A stretch of 38,213 nucleotides of DNA. Origin: a virus. This document shows positions 8,373 to 14,966 of the stretch, one piece after another; within the stretch, counting starts at the first letter, position 1, and each line of letters begins with the position of its first letter. The notes under the pieces are model-generated. The model was not told the origin of the DNA. It made no database searches and saw only the letters and a list, made by a program, of their open reading frames with translations. The DNA lies in IMG/VR virus record IMGVR_UViG_3300011997_000006, positions 1 to 38,213 of that record; one strand, given 5' to 3'. A program made the position numbers and the translations under genes.

Positions 8373-8717
8373 TCAGTCTTCGGGTGGGGGACCGAACTCA
8401 CCGTCCAGGATGCGGTTCCACAGGCCGGGCAGGTACATGCCTACGGTGCCGTACACCCACGCGTAGGGCAGCAGCTCGGCCCGCTGGGCCTCGAGGGTGG
8501 CAATGCGGTCTAGGCACCAGGCCAGGTCCGCCGGCGCGTTCGCCAGCAGTACGAGGTCCGGGTCGTCGACTTCCAGGTAGCCGACGTACGCGGGCACGCC
8601 ACTCTCATCGGCGGCCCCGAACACGTTGGGGTCCAGCGCACTGTCCTGCTTCCACGGGCCGGGTGTGGCCGCGGCGAGCCGGGCGCGGATGGCTGCGGCG
8701 CGGTCGGCGGTGGTCAT
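8373..8717 (-). CDS. Ead/Ea22-like protein
   Basis: A 114-residue protein starting at ATG 8717 in an ATGA overlap (MTTADRAAAIRARLAAATPG). The opening RARLAAATPGPW, then DLVLLANAPADLAWCLDRIA with a following helix, is the pattern of ead/Ea22-like phage proteins of unknown biochemical role. The C-terminus (AELLPYAWVYGTVG, then RILDGEFGPPPED) resembles part of the product of the 18005-18742 gene, which has AELLPYA and RIEAGEFGPW. The two genes seem to share a module. It is the last gene of a four-gene coupled set (9794 to 8373) and is followed by a strong terminator. Confidence 0.7.
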   Translation of the reverse strand: MTTADRAAAIRARLAAATPGPWKQDSALDPNVFGAADESGVPAYVGYLEVDDPDLVLLANAPADLAWCLDRIATLEAQRAELLPYAWVYGTVGMYLPGLWNRILDGEFGPPPED

Positions 8718-8953
8718 GACCACACCCAGTACTCAACGCTGACCTTCCACACTGCGACGGTGCCGCCAGAGCAGAACAGCGAGGGCTGGGCGCGGCCAAT
8801 GTTGCGGTCAACGTCACACCTGTCGAGCATCTCAGCCGCGGTGGTTCCGAAGTACGACGCGGCCAGCTGGTCGGCGTGCGCCAGGGCCGAGGCCCGGTCT
8901 GCGCCTTCGCCCACGACTTCCACGCACTCAATGACGCGCGATGTGGCGGCCAT
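8714..8953 (-). CDS. Small protein of unknown function
   Basis: A 79-residue protein, MAATSRVIECVEVVGEGADR onward. The start ATG at 8953 overlaps the preceding stop as ATGA; a longer frame to 9016 would run into that gene. It contains a helix ALAHADQLAASYFG, two cysteines (RCDV, FCSGG) and an aromatic end, SVEYWVWS. I do not recognise a family. It sits in the coupled operon that ends with the Ead/Ea22-like gene. Confidence 0.7.
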   Translation of the reverse strand: MAATSRVIECVEVVGEGADRASALAHADQLAASYFGTTAAEMLDRCDVDRNIGRAQPSLFCSGGTVAVWKVSVEYWVWS

Positions 8954-9300
8954 CACGCCACCGCCACGAGGGTGAAGTCGGAGATGAGCGCGGTAGCGGC
9001 CTCGTACTCGGCCCACAGCTGGGCAACCACCCGGTAGTCAGTGAACTCGCACGCCGTGTAGTTCTCGTACGCGCGGCGGGCTTGCGCAGCGGCGGTGACG
9101 GTGCGGGCGGTCCTGCGAACGGCCAGCTCGAGGTTGCGGGCGGCTATGGCGGCGTGGCGCTCGGTGGAGGTGACGGTTGGGCGGCCCGCGTGCAGGGCCG
9201 CCAGGTGGGCGGTAGCAGCCTGGGCGCGTGTGGCCTTCTCGGCGAGTAGGCGCTGCACCGTCTCGGCGGTGAGGGCTGGGCGTGTGTACAGCATGGTCAT
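8953..9300 (-). CDS. Helical protein of unknown function
   Basis: A 115-residue protein starting at the ATG 9300, which overlaps the upstream TGA as TGATG. It begins MTMLYTRPALTAETVQRLLA. It is almost entirely alpha-helical and alanine/arginine-rich (AARNLELAVRRTARTVTAAA) and ends in a hydrophobic segment ATALISDFTLVAVA. No catalytic motif is visible. It belongs to the same coupled set as its neighbours. Confidence 0.68.
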   Translation of the reverse strand: MTMLYTRPALTAETVQRLLAEKATRAQAATAHLAALHAGRPTVTSTERHAAIAARNLELAVRRTARTVTAAAQARRAYENYTACEFTDYRVVAQLWAEYEAATALISDFTLVAVA

Positions 9301-9794
9301 CACTCCCCACCGACAGCGTGTGCGTCACAGGCGTCGTTGAAGGCGTCGGTGGCGGCGTAGTACGCGGTCCGTGCGGCCGTCAGGGTGGCCAGGCGGGCGG
9401 CGTACTCGGGGACGCAGGTTGCGGTGCCGGCCACGGCGTAGTCGGCCTCACGGTAGGCGTCTGCGGCGGCGGTGAAGGCGGCGTTCGCGGCCTGCCTGCG
9501 GGTGAGGGTTGAGGTGGTGGTGGCGGGCCGCACCCACGGGTGGTTGAGCGAGTCAGCGCAGGCCACGTGCGCAGTCGCGTCAACGCATCCGGGGTCGATG
9601 TACCTGGCGGCGTGCTGCTCGCCGGTGCCGTCGAGGTTGTGTATCTGCATGGTGCGGCCGCACCCGTAGCAGGCCCAGCTGGGGCCGTCGTGGCCGAGCT
9701 GGGTGGTCCTGAGTACGACCGCCGGGAAGGATGCCACCTTCAGGCCGGGGGTGAGGACCGGGAGGGACTTGGTGGGGAGGGTTGAGGTGGACAT
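9300..9794 (-). CDS. Protein of unknown function with a CxxC motif
   Basis: A 164-residue protein, MSTSTLPTKSLPVLTPGLKV onward. A possible zinc site is suggested by WACYGCGRTM, with more Cys/His in ARYIDPGCVDATAHVACAD. The C-terminal half is an alanine-rich helical region (RRQAANAAFTAAADAYREAD). A good ribosome site (AAGGAG, then CACGAA) precedes the ATG. It is the first gene of a four-gene coupled operon ending at 8373. The promoter region upstream holds the palindromic operator at 9874-9888 overlapping its -35-like box, so this operon is likely under the control of the operator-binding protein. Confidence 0.75.
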   Translation of the reverse strand: MSTSTLPTKSLPVLTPGLKVASFPAVVLRTTQLGHDGPSWACYGCGRTMQIHNLDGTGEQHAARYIDPGCVDATAHVACADSLNHPWVRPATTTSTLTRRQAANAAFTAAADAYREADYAVAGTATCVPEYAARLATLTAARTAYYAATDAFNDACDAHAVGGE

Positions 9795-9860
9795 TTCGTG
9801 CTCCTTACGTAGCGGCCTGGGAGAGGCCGGCGGCGGTGGGTTTCCGCCTTGTACTCCTAG

Positions 9861-9889
9861 ACAGTCCGCGCGCTTGCGCTATGTGCAAG
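9861..9889 (-). promoter_or_regulatory. Promoter with overlapping palindromic operator (copy 1)
   Basis: On the minus strand, TTGCAC (9888-9883) and GACTGT (9866-9861) have 16 nt between them, like -35 and -10 boxes. The 15-bp pseudo-palindrome TTGCGCTATGTGCAA (9874-9888, plus strand) covers the -35. The same start-to-start distance of 22 bp recurs at 22742 and 26316 on the plus strand. It should drive the 9794 to 8373 operon. Confidence 0.6.
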
Positions 9890-9932
9890 TAGGTCCGGCG
9901 CCCACAGCCCGCCCGTAGGTAAAGGTTTGGTA

Positions 9933-10256
9933 TCAGTTCGCGGCGGCTGCGAGGCGGCGGACGTGCCGGGCGGAGTACCCGTGCGTGTCCCGCTGCAAGT
10001 AGTACGGGTGTGCCGACTTCGCGGTGCCCGGACCGTACAGGCGCGGTATCCGGGACTCCCGGCGCAGCAGGGCAACGTCGCGCGGCATGACGGTGGTTAG
10101 CGTGCCCTCGAACGGGACGTGCCACCGCGGCGACCCGTCCGGCAGCAGCTGGACGACGTGCAGGAGGCCGGTGGTGGTGTTGCGGTACAGGTGGCACACG
10201 CGGTTCTTGGCGCGGACTCGAAGGGTGACAGATCGGGTGAACTCGTAGGTGGACAT
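9933..10256 (-). CDS. Basic protein of unknown function
   Basis: A 107-residue, strongly basic protein beginning MSTYEFTRSVTLRVRAKNRV. The N-terminal half looks beta-rich (VCHLYRNTTTGLLHVVQLLP) and the C-terminal half helical and Arg-rich (HGYSARHVRRLAAAAN). No known domain is evident. The ATG is 7 nt after CACAGT, one of the cleanest leaderless starts here, so it has its own promoter. It is followed by a 138-bp gap that holds the operator for the next operon. Confidence 0.72.
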   Translation of the reverse strand: MSTYEFTRSVTLRVRAKNRVCHLYRNTTTGLLHVVQLLPDGSPRWHVPFEGTLTTVMPRDVALLRRESRIPRLYGPGTAKSAHPYYLQRDTHGYSARHVRRLAAAAN

Positions 10257-10269
10257 GCCCGGTACTGTG
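10257..10269 (-). promoter_or_regulatory. Leaderless promoter -10 (CACAGT)
   Basis: Minus-strand CGGCACAGT, then ACCGGGC, then ATG (10256). The hexamer occupies 10269-10264, with 7-nt spacing to the start. Confidence 0.5.
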
Positions 10270-10296
10270 CCGATGCGGTCAGGGTCGGCCAGGTGG

Positions 10297-10512
10297 TTAG
10301 CTGGTGCTCCCGCAGAAGCCGACCTGGCGCGGGCCGTCCTGGTCGGAGCGTTCCGTGTCAGCGTGTGAGCTGGACGCGCCGTGCGGCTTCACGTGCCCGT
10401 CGTGGCGGGCAACCCACAGGTTATGCACGCCGACGAGGTCCGGCACGGTCTTGGCGGTCACGTACAGGCGCGACCCGCACGGGCAGGAGTCGGACAGCTT
10501 GGCGGCGCTCAT
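10297..10512 (-). CDS. Small putative zinc-binding protein
   Basis: A 71-residue protein starting at ATG 10512 (MSAAKLSDSCPCGSRLYVTA), chosen because the ATG overlaps the upstream stop. CPCG near the N-terminus plus several histidines (VHNLW, RHDGHVKPHG, SSSHAD) could bind zinc. The C-terminus is hydrophilic and ends GFCGSTS. No family is recognised. It is the last of three coupled genes that begin with the holin-like gene at 11178. Confidence 0.65.
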   Translation of the reverse strand: MSAAKLSDSCPCGSRLYVTAKTVPDLVGVHNLWVARHDGHVKPHGASSSHADTERSDQDGPRQVGFCGSTS

Positions 10513-10667
10513 CGGATCACCGGGCCGCGGATGGGGCTCGGGGGCTCGTGGTAGTGCTTGCCGACGGCGCACGCAGCCCAGAATGCGACCTCCTGCGACC
10601 ACGCGTGCAGGAGGCTGCGAACCCGCGAAGTAAAGGGGGGCTTGCGGAAACTGGTGCGGGCGGCCAT
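10509..10667 (-). CDS. 52-residue basic protein of unknown function
   Basis: A short gene read directly from the minus strand: MAARTSFRKPPFTSRVRSLL at the N-terminus, a central HAWSQEVAFWAACAVG, and a proline-rich end PSPIRGPVIR. Support comes from its junctions. The ATG at 10667 begins 1 nt after the upstream TGA (TGACATG), and its own TGA overlaps the next ATG (CGATGA). The frame is open throughout. It is probably translated with the holin-like protein upstream. Function is unknown; the central hydrophobic stretch is too short to call a membrane segment. Confidence 0.6.
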   Translation of the reverse strand: MAARTSFRKPPFTSRVRSLLHAWSQEVAFWAACAVGKHYHEPPSPIRGPVIR

Positions 10668-10668
10668 G

Positions 10669-11178
10669 TCAGCCTGCCGCGGGTGTGCGCCCGGCTACCG
10701 AGTCCGCGCCCACGTACGGCGTCGCGGTAGCACCAGAGGGGGAGGGGTCTGACGGGTGGTGCCACCCCACGGGGGGAGTGGTGCCCAGGGCGGGCGGCGT
10801 TCCCAGGGTGGCGATGTACGTGGTCAGCTGCACCAGGCGGGCGTCACGGGCGGCGTTGGCGGCGGCCAGCAGCTGCGCCTCCACCACGTCAGCGAGGGTG
10901 CCCAGTGCGGTTGAGAGGGTCGGCGCGTTCTTGGCCGCCTCATACGTGGGGGAGCCGGGCTTGCCGAGCAGCCACCCGAAGCGTGGGTCCACATGCACTT
11001 CGAGGAGTCTCACGGCCGTGAAGTACGCGGCGGTGATGACGGGCAGGAGGGCGACAGTGGTCCCGTCGTACGGCAGGTTCAGGCCGATCTTGGCGGCGGC
11101 CCAAAGCACGCCGGCGACGATGTAGGGGACGACGGTGCGGACGACGGACGGGGTGACGGACGGGGCGGTGGTTGACAT
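10669..11178 (-). CDS. Holin-like membrane protein
   Basis: A 169-residue protein with two predicted membrane segments near the N-terminus: roughly residues 14-34 (VRTVVPYIVAGVLWAAAKIG) and 41-61 (VALLPVITAAYFTAVRLLEV). After them come HVDPRFGWLLGKPGSPTY and a soluble, Ala/Pro-rich C-terminal half. Two N-terminal helices followed by a FGWLLGxP-type segment are common in actinophage proteins annotated as holins. It is unlinked to the endolysin (20342), which is unusual. CACAGT lies 7 nt before the ATG, suggesting a leaderless transcript. Alternatively it could be a superinfection-exclusion or other membrane protein. Confidence 0.55.
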   Translation of the reverse strand: MSTTAPSVTPSVVRTVVPYIVAGVLWAAAKIGLNLPYDGTTVALLPVITAAYFTAVRLLEVHVDPRFGWLLGKPGSPTYEAAKNAPTLSTALGTLADVVEAQLLAAANAARDARLVQLTTYIATLGTPPALGTTPPVGWHHPSDPSPSGATATPYVGADSVAGRTPAAG

Positions 11179-11191
11179 GCACCGGACTGTG
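11179..11191 (-). promoter_or_regulatory. Leaderless promoter -10 (CACAGT)
   Basis: Minus-strand CGGCACAGT, then 7 nt (CCGGTGC), then the ATG at 11178. Confidence 0.5.
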
Positions 11192-11231
11192 CCGACCTAC
11201 CCGCCACGCTGCACGGGTCCGGTGCCAGCTG

Positions 11232-11927
11232 TCAGGAGTCCCAGGAGTAGCCCTTGTGCGCCTTGCCGCGTGGCGCCGTCCCCAAGTCGGCCTCGCTGCC
11301 CCACACGTCCCAGCCCTCACGCGGGTACCGGGCGAACATTTCCAGGTACGGCCCAGGCGAGCACGACTCAATCAGGTCGTACTGCTCATCAGGCTTGCGC
11401 GAGTGCTCACGCTTCCGGGTCTCAATCATGTTCACCTGCGACCGGCCGGGGCCCAGGGTGCGCATCGAACCCTTGACGCCGAAGAGGATGATCTCGGTCA
11501 CGTTCCGGAAGTAGAACCCGACACCGCGGCCATCAGGGCCGCCGTCCTTGCGCCGCTTGGCCCACACGACGTTGCTGATGTACCTGTAGCCCCACGCCTC
11601 CATGACGCGCAAACCGTCCGGTAGTAGCGCGTTCGGCACCCACAGGTACAGGTGCGAGTTTTTTGCGGCGGACTCACCGACGGGCAGGGCCGCGATGTCG
11701 TCGAGCGTCATTGTGTCGTACCTGTCGAGGCGCCGGTGCTCTGGTGCGACCTTCCCGGTTCGGTTAGTGAACCTCCACGGCGGGTCGGCCAGGACCGTCT
11801 TGAAGCCCCCGTCAACGACCGGCAGGCCCGGTAGCCCGCTGTAGTCGGCGGTGTCAGCGCGCAACGGGGCCGCCCGCAGTCTCGGCGTGCGGTCTGCGTC
11901 TGGGGCCGGAACGGGCTGGGCAGTCAT
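11232..11927 (-). CDS. MT-A70 family DNA adenine N6-methyltransferase
   Basis: A 231-residue methyltransferase. The catalytic DPPW motif lies at residues 48-51 in FKTVLADPPWRF. The following parts also fit MT-A70: SHLYLWVPNALLPDGLRVME, WGYRYISNVVWAKRRKDG, VTEIILFGVKGSM, and a C-terminal RKPDEQYDLIESCSPGPYLE then MFARYPREGWDVWGSE. It is expected to transfer a methyl group from SAM to N6 of adenine. The ATG (11927) overlaps the stop of a BglII/BstYI-like endonuclease gene in an ATGA junction. This implies a restriction-modification pair in which this enzyme protects phage and lysogen DNA. The recognition sequence is not readable from the protein. Confidence 0.9.
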   Translation of the reverse strand: MTAQPVPAPDADRTPRLRAAPLRADTADYSGLPGLPVVDGGFKTVLADPPWRFTNRTGKVAPEHRRLDRYDTMTLDDIAALPVGESAAKNSHLYLWVPNALLPDGLRVMEAWGYRYISNVVWAKRRKDGGPDGRGVGFYFRNVTEIILFGVKGSMRTLGPGRSQVNMIETRKREHSRKPDEQYDLIESCSPGPYLEMFARYPREGWDVWGSEADLGTAPRGKAHKGYSWDS

Positions 11928-12733
11928 TCATCATCCTCAGGGTTGTCAACGGTTTGGTTTGCGGATCCAACAGTGCTCGCGGCTTCCGCCACCGCAGTGG
12001 CCACGTTATCCGGCGGCACGAAGCACCTCTCCGTGATGGCAATGGCAAGCAGCGGGCACCCTCCGGCGTCACCGCGTCCTATGCGCGGTGTCAGCTTCTC
12101 TAGGTTCGTCGTCGTGGTTGAGCCAAGCGGGTCATCGGCGAGCTTGCGCAGCACGCCCAGGCGCTCGTAGTCGCCGTCCTGCTCTGCTTGGGCCTTCGCG
12201 AGCCGGATGAGGTCAGCTGCCAGCGCCCGCAGCTTGCCGGTGATGCGCGTGACCATGACCGCCACGTCAATCTGTCCGGCTTCGTACAGGGCGCGGAAGT
12301 TCGAGATGTCACGGTCCAGGTTCCCGTCCTTGGCGTTCCACTCGACGTCGAGGGCGATGCGGCCTTTGACGTTATCTACCTGGTGGCCTTCGTTCACGTT
12401 GTGTGCGTGGCGTTGTCTCTTGGCTCTTTCGCCGCCCGCCCGGTATGGGTTGATGATGAGGCGGGTGTCAATGGTCTGCTCGTATTTGGCTTCCCGCCAG
12501 CCGCCTTCACGAAACGCTGTGTCGAGGGTCAGGGCGGCCGGGGTTTTGTTACCGCCTTTGGTGAGAATCATTTCCGTTGTGAGCTGGAAGTCGGACAGGA
12601 CCCTGCACATGTCATCGAACTCGTCCGGGTTGGTTGCTTGCATGATGGCGGCAGCGTTGCGGGTTTCGACGATGGTGTACCTGTCCTGGATGTCCTGTGG
12701 GAGAACGTCTTTCCACGACTCGGTGAGTTCCAT
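11924..12733 (-). CDS. BglII/BstYI-family type II restriction endonuclease
   Basis: A 269-residue protein. The diagnostic block at residues 117-142 reads HQVDNVKGRIALDVEWNAKD followed by GNLDRD and then ISNFRALYEAGQIDVAVMVT. This metal-site and strand pattern is that of the BglII/BstYI family, whose members cleave AGATCT or RGATCY. The N-terminal part contains IVETRNAAAIMQATNPDEFD. The gene starts at ATG 12733; a TAGATT hexamer lies 6 nt upstream, so the transcript may be leaderless. It precedes the MT-A70 methyltransferase with an ATGA overlap. No controller (C) protein is adjacent. It lies next to attP, a typical spot for lysogenic cargo. The frame is intact, so it is probably active; specificity is inferred only. 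Confidence 0.85.
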   Translation of the reverse strand: MELTESWKDVLPQDIQDRYTIVETRNAAAIMQATNPDEFDDMCRVLSDFQLTTEMILTKGGNKTPAALTLDTAFREGGWREAKYEQTIDTRLIINPYRAGGERAKRQRHAHNVNEGHQVDNVKGRIALDVEWNAKDGNLDRDISNFRALYEAGQIDVAVMVTRITGKLRALAADLIRLAKAQAEQDGDYERLGVLRKLADDPLGSTTTTNLEKLTPRIGRGDAGGCPLLAIAITERCFVPPDNVATAVAEAASTVGSANQTVDNPEDDE

Positions 12734-12745
12734 GGGCGCAATCTA
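12734..12745 (-). promoter_or_regulatory. Possible leaderless promoter of the restriction operon
   Basis: Minus strand TAGATT, then GCGCCC, then ATG (12733). TAnnnT six nt before the start is the normal actinobacterial leaderless arrangement. It differs from the CAC(A/G)GT type used at other genes. Confidence 0.45.
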
Positions 12746-12954
12746 ACCGCGTGCGAGGCCCGGTTGGGGGATCGTCCGCCCGGTGGCGCGCCGCGCGTCG
12801 GGGCCGGTTAGGGATGAGGCCCCCGGCGATCCCTAATCCCTAACCCGATCCCTAATCGACCTAGCGGTCCTGACGATGAGACCCCGGGCGCCCCATGCTC
12901 ATAACCGATCCCCAACCGGGCGTCAAGTGAGCACGAAACGTCCGGTGCTCTACT

Positions 12955-12996
12955 CTGACACGGAAGAGGTCGCGGGTTCGATACCCGCATCGCCCA
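12955..12996 (+). other. attP: attP core: 3' half of tRNA-Val(GAC)
   Basis: Read 5' to 3' on the plus strand: anticodon loop CTGACAC (12955-12961, anticodon GAC), stem 3' strand GGAAG, variable loop AGGTC, T-arm GCGGG-TTCGATA-CCCGC (12972-12988), acceptor strand ATCGCCC and discriminator A (12996). The acceptor strand would pair with GGGCGAT, the usual start of actinobacterial tRNA-Val. The 5' half is absent and the bases before the loop do not pair with GGAAG, so this is not a functional tRNA. It is the crossover region that would rebuild the host tRNA gene on integration. Confidence 0.85.
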
Positions 12997-13011
12997 CGAA
13001 CGAATAGCGTT

Positions 13012-13052
13012 GCAGCGCAACGGCCCCCAATGCGCGGGGGGCGTTGCGCTGC
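13012..13052. terminator. Hairpin beside attP, probable terminator of the integrase transcript
   Basis: Arms 13012-13028 and 13036-13052 pair at 16 of 17 positions around a 7-nt loop. It lies 55 bp past the integrase stop on the minus strand and 16 bp past the tRNA fragment on the plus strand. It lacks a clean T-tract. Confidence 0.55.
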
Positions 13053-13107
13053 CCGGAAGCGCCCACCCGATCCCTAACCCGATCCCCAATAGCGGTGCGC
13101 GGCCTGC

Positions 13108-14343
13108 TCACGGCACGTCCTCCACAGCCTCTTCGACCTCGATGCCCGTGGTCGGCATCGACAGCCGCTTGGCGAGCTCGCGCCGGTCCACCTGCAACGC
13201 GTGACGGTACACCCGCTCGGTCGTGTGCGTGCTGGAGTGCATCGCCTGCTGGCGGACCAGCTCGATCGGCGCCCCGCCCGCAATCAGGAGCGAGACCCCG
13301 ACGTGCCTTAGCGCGTGCGCCGAATATGGCACCCCGGACGCCTTCCGGGCCGCGTCCAGGTGCCTGCGCCACAGGCCGTAGGACAGCATCCCGCCGCGCT
13401 CACCGCACAGCAGCGTGGCCGACCCGCGGGCCTTAGCGAACGCCGTCAGCCGGGCCAGCGGGCCCACCGCCTCGTCAATGAGGGTGATGTACAGGTCGTC
13501 GCCGCCGCCTTTGAGCGCCTCGACGACGCGCCCGGTGCTGGACGGGCGGGAGCGCCACACCAGGATTGAGCGCAGGTCCTCGTGGATGTCGTCCAGCAGC
13601 AGGGCCGACAGGGACTCCCAGCGCATCGACGTGAACGCGAACGCGCGCACAATGTCGCCGCGGCCCGGCCACTCGACGTCCATTGCGGCGGCCTGGGCTT
13701 CCACCTGGGCCAGGGACGGGATGACGACGCGGGCGGTGCGGCCGCGGGCGCCCCACACGGTGCGCAGCTCGACGGCGGGGGAGCGGGTCACGATGCCGGC
13801 CCGGACGGCGTCCCGGAACATGAGGCGGGCGACGGACGCGACCTTGTCCTGGGTGTCCGGGTCGGCCGGCTTCGTCTTCGGCTTGCCGGGCAGGGCGTGG
13901 TCGGTCACTTTGAGCGTTGTGATGGCGGAGGTCAGCTGGGCGGGCGTGACGGACACCATGCGCCGGTCCTCGCCCAGCATCGGAACGATGTACGCGTTCA
14001 CGTTGGCGCGCACGCCGCCCCAGGTGGTCTCGGGCCGGGGCACGCCGCCTTCGCCGCCGACCGGCTCGACCTTCCACTTGTAGCGGCGCAGGAACTCCAG
14101 GCCCCACTGCCCTACGGTGACGTACTGGGCGCGCGGCAGGACGGGCGCGGCGGACCCGGCGACCTGTTCGCGGAGGGCGGCCAGCTGGGCGGCCGCGTAC
14201 CGCTGTGTGCCGTACACGGTCTTCTCGCGCTGCCGGTTGGCGCGCCCGTCCCACACGCGCAGGGACCAGCCGGGCTGCCCGCCCTTCGTCTTGCGGGTGC
14301 CGTCGGGGCGGTGGTCGGGCTGGGGGACGCTGGTTGGCCGCAT
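13108..14343 (-). CDS. int: Tyrosine integrase
   Basis: A 411-residue site-specific recombinase. From the start at ATG 14343 (MRPTSVPQPDHRPDGTRKTK) the catalytic residues are visible: Arg241 in SMRWESL, Lys278 in VEALKGGG, His343 and Arg346 in HALRH, His369 in MHSS, and the nucleophile Tyr379 in ERVYRH. The N-terminal part has the GQPGWSLRVWDG beta region of an arm-binding domain and a SAM-like core-binding domain. The frame is open to 14481, but the 14343 ATG lies 7 nt after CACAGT and does not run into the divergent excisionase-like gene. The stop is 19 bp from the nearest arm-type repeat. It should integrate the phage at tRNA-Val(GAC). Confidence 0.93.
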   Translation of the reverse strand: MRPTSVPQPDHRPDGTRKTKGGQPGWSLRVWDGRANRQREKTVYGTQRYAAAQLAALREQVAGSAAPVLPRAQYVTVGQWGLEFLRRYKWKVEPVGGEGGVPRPETTWGGVRANVNAYIVPMLGEDRRMVSVTPAQLTSAITTLKVTDHALPGKPKTKPADPDTQDKVASVARLMFRDAVRAGIVTRSPAVELRTVWGARGRTARVVIPSLAQVEAQAAAMDVEWPGRGDIVRAFAFTSMRWESLSALLLDDIHEDLRSILVWRSRPSSTGRVVEALKGGGDDLYITLIDEAVGPLARLTAFAKARGSATLLCGERGGMLSYGLWRRHLDAARKASGVPYSAHALRHVGVSLLIAGGAPIELVRQQAMHSSTHTTERVYRHALQVDRRELAKRLSMPTTGIEVEEAVEDVP

Positions 14344-14356
14344 GGTCTCTACTGTG
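14344..14356 (-). promoter_or_regulatory. Leaderless promoter -10 (CACAGT) of int
   Basis: Minus-strand CGGCACAGT, then AGAGACC (7 nt), then the ATG at 14343. It decides the start among several in-frame candidates. Confidence 0.5.
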
Positions 14357-14467
14357 CCGTAGGGATCTGACAGCTCACTGCCGCCCCTACCCCGTGTGAC
14401 GAACGTCACACCGCCGGGGATTGCGCGGGGATTGTGCCGTTGGCGCGCGTAGTCACCGTACCCGCCC

Positions 14468-14710
14468 ATGATCACTGACACGCCGCTGGTGGACGTCCCC
14501 TCCGCCGCCGCCTACCTGAATGTTTCACAGTCGACCGTTCGCCGCCTAGTCAAGGCGGGGGAGCTGCCAGCCCGCCGCATCGGCACCCAGCTCCGCTTCG
14601 AGCGGGACACGCTGCTCGAGTACAGCGCGCCGGTCGAGACCGTGGCGCAGGGCCGGACCGGGTTCGACTTCCGGGCCGCGCGGGCCGCGCTGCGCTACTC
14701 CGCCGCCTGA
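14468..14710 (+). CDS. Excisionase-like helix-turn-helix protein
   Basis: An 80-residue protein with a MerR/excisionase-type HTH: VPSAAAYLNVSQSTVRRLVK, then AGELPARRIGTQLRFERDTL. This is the pattern of small DNA-binding proteins used as excisionases or recombination directionality factors. It is transcribed divergently from int, with 124 bp between the starts. CACCGT lies 8 nt before its ATG (14468), again consistent with a leaderless start. It could alternatively be a small regulator of the int promoter. The stop is 1 bp from the convergent stop of the next gene. Confidence 0.75.
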   Translation: MITDTPLVDVPSAAAYLNVSQSTVRRLVKAGELPARRIGTQLRFERDTLLEYSAPVETVAQGRTGFDFRAARAALRYSAA

Positions 14711-14711
14711 C

Positions 14712-14966
14712 CTACTCGAGCGGGACGTCGGTGCCGCACTTGGGGCACACCCGTGGCGCCAGGGCGTCGTCGTATGCGTCGCCCACCCGGGCCACGATGC
14801 TGCGCAGGGCTTCCAGGGCGCTTTCCGCGTACATGCCCGCGGACACCTGGTGCCGCGGCTGCGCGATCTCAACGAGGGCGTTCAGCGCCTTGATGAGGAG
14901 CTCGGTTGCCGGTTGCAGGTCGCGCTGCAGGTCGCGCACGTTGGGGGCGTCGGGTGTGGTTGTCAT
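14712..14966 (-). CDS. Small protein with a C-terminal CxxC motif
   Basis: An 84-residue protein from ATG 14966 (MTTTPDAPNVRDLQRDLQPA). It is helical (LLIKALNALVEIAQPRHQVS, ALEALRSIVARVGDAYDDAL) and ends PRVCPKCGTDVPLE, half of a zinc ribbon. The CPKCGT ending may pair with another chain to bind zinc. TACGCT lies 6 nt before the ATG and could be a leaderless -10. It converges on the excisionase-like gene. No function is recognised. Confidence 0.68.
   Translation of the reverse strand: MTTTPDAPNVRDLQRDLQPATELLIKALNALVEIAQPRHQVSAGMYAESALEALRSIVARVGDAYDDALAPRVCPKCGTDVPLE

Larger units (their letters stand above)
12808..13089. repeat. Putative integrase arm-type sites: repeats of CGATCCCTAA
   Basis: Direct copies of CGATCC(C/T)YAA-type repeats occur at 12827-12836, 12846-12855, 12906-12915 (CGATCCCCAA), 13068-13077 and 13080-13089 (CGATCCCCAA). 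A partial copy is at about 12836-12843 and an inverted partial copy (TTAGGGAT) at 12808-12815. They lie on both sides of the tRNA-derived core and next to the integrase gene, as arm-type sites do in lambda-like attP regions. No gene is visible in 12734-13107. Confidence 0.65.

Noticed and set aside
6106-8466. A 786-codon open frame on the plus strand antisense to terL and portal
   Set aside because: It is a GC-rich shadow of the minus-strand genes. It lacks recognisable domains and sits opposite clear TerL motifs.
12955-12996. A possible tRNA-Val gene
   Set aside because: Only the 3' half is present; the D-arm and the 5' acceptor strand are missing. It is an attachment core.
14344-14481. N-terminal extension of the integrase to 14481
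   Set aside because: It would overlap the divergent HTH gene start, and the CACAGT-N7-ATG signal at 14343 gives a better start.
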